The notes below the pieces were generated by a model. The model was not told the origin of the DNA and ran no database searches. It saw only the letters and a program-made list of their open reading frames with translations. Shown one piece after another: positions 60,799 to 64,000 of a stretch of DNA of 64,000 bases; position 1 is the first letter of the stretch, and each line of letters opens with the position of its first letter. Made by a program: the position numbers and the translations under genes. The stretch spans positions 194,245,104-194,309,103 of the forward strand of contig CM070873.1 in NCBI GenBank assembly GCA_036365515.1. Direction: 5' to 3'. This DNA is from Torymus aiolomorphi. Its lineage: Eukaryota > Arthropoda > Insecta > Hymenoptera > Torymidae.

Positions 60799-62905
60799 AG
60801 AGAGAGGCAGAGATGGAGACAGAGAGAGAAAGAGGGAGTCGAAGACAGGCAGAGGGAGACAGAGAGACACAGAGGGAGAAACCGAGAGAGATAGGCAGCG
60901 GGAGAAAATCAGAGTGGCAGAGAAAGACGAAGGAAGACAGGCAGGGAGGCAGAGAAAGACGAAGGAAGACAGGCAGGGAGGCAGAGAAAGAAACAGTAAA
61001 AGATAGAGAGAGACAGAGAATGATAGAGAGACCGAGAAAGACAGTGAAGCGGAGAATGACGGAGAGGCAGTGGAAGACAGACAGAGAGCCAGAGAGAGAG
61101 GGACCGAGATAGAGGGAGACCGAGGACAGAGAAATACAGAGAGTGGCAGAGACAGGGGGAGGTAGATAGTGAGACGGGCAGAGTGAGAACGAGGGAGGGA
61201 GGGCGAGAACAGAGAGGGAGACATAGAAAGAGAAATAGGTAGACAAGACAGGCAGAGAAAGGCAGATAGAGAGGCAGAGAGAGAAATCGAGAGAGAGAGA
61301 GGAAAAAAGGAGGGAGCGAGAGAAAATCAGAGAGGCAGAGAAAGACAGAGGAAGACAGGTAGGGTGGCAGAGAAAGACGCAGCAAAAGATAGAGAGAGAC
61401 AGAGGAAGATAGAGAAACCGAGAAAGACAGTGAAGCAGAGAAAGACAGAGACAGAGGAAAACAGACAGAGTGGCAGGGAAAGACAGAAATACAGAGAAAG
61501 ACAGACAGGAAGGAAGAGAAAGAGACAGTAACAGACAAAGAGAGAGATAGAGAAAGATAGAGAGACCGAGACAGGAAGAGAGACAGGGAAAGACTGAGAT
61601 ACAGAGGAAGACAACATGGGGTCAGAGAAAGCAGAGGAAGACAGACAGGGAGACAGAGAAAGACCGAGAGACAGAGGAAGATGGACAGGAAGGCAGAGAA
61701 GGAGACAGTAACAGATAGAAAGAGTGACAGAGAAAGATAGAGAGACCGGGACAGACAGGGAGGCAGAGAACGGCAAACAGGGCGGCAGAGAAAGTGACAG
61801 TAAAAGATAGAGAGAGACAGAGAGGGAGACAGAGAGAGAAATAGGGAGTGGAAGACGGGCAGAGAGAAACAGAGAGTGACAGAGGGAGTCAGATAGAGAG
61901 CTAGAGAGAGGCTGAGATAGAGAGATAGGGAGAGACCGAGAAAGACGGAAAGATACAGAGAGGCAGAGACAGGGGGAGACATAGAGAGGCAGAGAGAGAC
62001 AGAGTGCGAGGGAGAGAGCGCAAGACAGAGAGGGAGGCATAGAGAGAGAGCGAAAGTGGGAGACAAAGACAGGCTGAGAATGGCAGAGAGAGACAGGGGG
62101 AGTCAGGGAGACAGAGAAACCGAAATAGAGGGAGACAGAGAGAGAAAGAGAGAGACAGATATGCGGAGAAAGGCAGATGGAGAGACAGAGACCGAGAGAT
62201 AGAGGCACAGAGAGTATCAGTGAGGCAGAGACAGGGAGGCAGACAAAGAGATGGTAAGAGATAGGGCAAGAGTCAGAGAAAGATAGACTGAGAGAGAGTG
62301 GTGAGAAAGAGATGGGGACGGAGAGAGAAAATTAAGGGAGAGAGAGAGAGCAAGAGGGATAGATATATGGGGTGGCGACGAGACAGGTAGGCAGACTGAA
62401 ACGGGAAAGAGAGAGATAAGAAGAGTGATATGGTGATCCTATGAGTATAGTGATATATGAGTAAAGGGGGGGCAGAAAGAGAGAGATATAAGGAGAGAAA
62501 GAGATATGGTGAGCGAGAGAGGGGAGGGAGAAAGAGAAAGGCAGAGAGGGAGACAGAGAGAGATAGACGGAGACAAAGACAGGTGGACACAGGGGGTCGG
62601 ATAGAGAGACAGAGAGACAGAGATATGGAGAGTGTCGATGAGACAGATAGACAGACTGAGACAGATATGCATAGAATCAGAAAAAGAGAGGGACAGGGCG
62701 AGGGAGAGGGGAGAGAGGGAGAGAGAGGGGGAGAGAGAGAGGGGAATAGAGGGGGAGAGAGGGTGATGAAGAGAAGGGGAGAGAGAGATAGAGGGAGACA
62801 ATGACAGGCAGACACAGGGGGTCGGATAGAGAGACAGAGAGAGAGACAGAGATATGGAGAGTGTCGACGAGACAGATAGACAGACTGACAAGGAAACCGA
62901 TCGAG
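60799..62905. repeat. 2.1-kb GA-rich purine tract
   Basis: The + strand is made of GAGAGACAGAGAGG/AAAGACAG-type words with hardly any T; the - strand is pyrimidine-rich. Long - frames (up to 385 codons of Ser/Leu/Cys/Pro) result from the composition and are not genes. Confidence 0.95.
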
Positions 62906-64000
62906 ATGTCTGACTCCGATTTTCCTGAATTTTTGTAGAGGACCGAAAAATAAGAGACTCGCAATTTCTTTTATCGGCCCAATCCCTTATTAAAGGGGTG
63001 AAAACCGCCATTAAAGTTTACCCCCGAAAACGGTTTTTTTAATATCTTAAGTTCTAATCGATATCTTGAAATGAAACAAAATGGAATATATTTCTCCTTG
63101 AATTATGTAACTATCAAGTATAGTTTGGTCCTCGAGGGTGGCAACCTTTACTTTTTATTTTAGAAAAACCTTATTTTTTAAACTATTTCTGCATATAATA
63201 TTTGCAATAAAATTAATTAATTATTATAAAAATCATTTTTTGACTTAAAATAAAAAATAAAGTTTACGTGTTTCAGGGTTTTTGCAAATAAACACGTCAT
63301 CAGGGGTAAACAACCCTTTAGGCACAAAATACTTTCAAACTATTAAAATTAATATTTTAAGTTATATATAATGCATAATTTATTTTTATTTGGGCTATTT
63401 TTTCTATGGACCCAATTTCCTATTAAAGGGGTAAAACGCACCCCTAAAAATCAGCCCTAAAATAGGTTTTATCTGAATATCCCAAGTTCAGATTCAAATT
63501 TAAAATGAAACAAAATGAAAAATATTTCTCTTTGAAATGCCAAATTAGCAACCCTTATATTTTATTTCGGAAAAAATTTTTATTTTAATTTTTTTTGTAT
63601 ACAATATTTGCAATAAAATTAAATAATTATTATTAAAATTCAAAATCGAAGTTGACTTGTTATAGGATTTTTTCTAATAACAACATTATTGGGGTTTAGG
63701 AGTCCCTTGGGCACGTATACTTACAATTAGTACCTTTGAAATAAATATTTTGAGGTGTATAATGCAGATTTAGTTTATTTTTCTGTCAGTTTTTTTTATC
63801 GAGATAGCGTAATTAATGAAGTCACTTATAAACTCTTATACTTATTGTGCAATTTATATTCGAATATTTTGTTCGTATTTATAGGTAAATAAAAAGGATG
63901 GAACTGGGAAAAGAATAGGTGAGTTAAATGATTGACTAATCTAACGAATAGAAAAATATAAATAAAAATAAAAAAATTAAAATATAAATAGAAAAATATA
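62906..64000. repeat. Diverged duplicated AT-rich repeat
   Basis: Two related blocks (about 62,970-63,280 and 63,405-63,650), offset by roughly 405-435 bp, share TATTAAAGGGGT, ATGAAACAAAATG and ATTTGCAATAAAATTA. No coding sequence is seen to the window end. Confidence 0.7.

Noticed and set aside
60769..63011. Long - strand frames rich in Ser, Leu, Cys and Pro, up to 385 codons
   Set aside because: They arise because the pyrimidine-rich strand of a GA repeat lacks stop codons; all frames show the same composition.

Overview
The window is AT-rich repeat DNA from an animal genome, almost certainly an arthropod and probably an insect. The elements present (Polinton/Maverick, Penelope-like, piggyBac, mariner, Ty3/gypsy of the 17.6 type, pogo-like) fit that. 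I recognise no ordinary single-copy host gene. Nearly everything is mobile DNA, much of it nested, and most reading frames are broken. The exception is one mariner copy whose transposase is open end to end.

Region 1 (about 970-17,850) is a Polinton/Maverick, an adintovirus-like virus-transposon that has lost both termini. On + lie a conserved small gene, a chromodomain integrase, a likely penton protein, a basic pX-like core protein, the major capsid protein, an uncharacterised gene and an adenain-like protease. On - lie a small basic protein, the packaging ATPase, two related cysteine-rich genes and a 5'-truncated protein-primed DNA polymerase B. A piggyBac (5425-9636) splits the capsid gene exactly at TTAA. 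Fragments of one Penelope-like family lie at the left edge and inside the end of the protease gene. Between ATPase and polymerase, on +, is what looks like one extended Tudor domain with an intron, which is unexpected cargo for a Polinton.

Region 2 (17,854-31,440) is a degraded Ty3/gypsy retrotransposon with a 1.5-kb LTR, a gag with five zinc knuckles and a pol. Between RNase H and integrase its pol carries an acidic linker and a domain resembling the TARG1/OARD1 macrodomain (ADP-ribose hydrolase fold). The integrase is interrupted by a third Penelope-like element (to 27,220) and a long-TIR DNA transposon (27,221-31,138), which itself holds the intact mariner (28,857-30,150).

Region 3 (31,440-45,240) contains an unknown ORF cut by a 2.2-kb foldback element, a second gypsy element (36,885-41,289) with a MITE in its LTR, a 93-bp satellite (about 41,600-43,460), and a second copy of the region-2 LTR with its own TTAA MITE.

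Region 4 (46,262-55,649) is a 9.4-kb terminal-inverted-repeat structure made almost wholly of degenerate GAAAGCTT/GGAATCTTTC-type words, with a 1,140-bp higher-order repeat and a roughly 380-bp repeat. Region 5 (55,650-64,000) holds a 141-bp tandem repeat, two nested pogo-like elements in opposite orientation, a 2.1-kb GA-rich strand-asymmetric tract and diverged repeats. Gene functions are assigned from motifs by eye. No searches were run.
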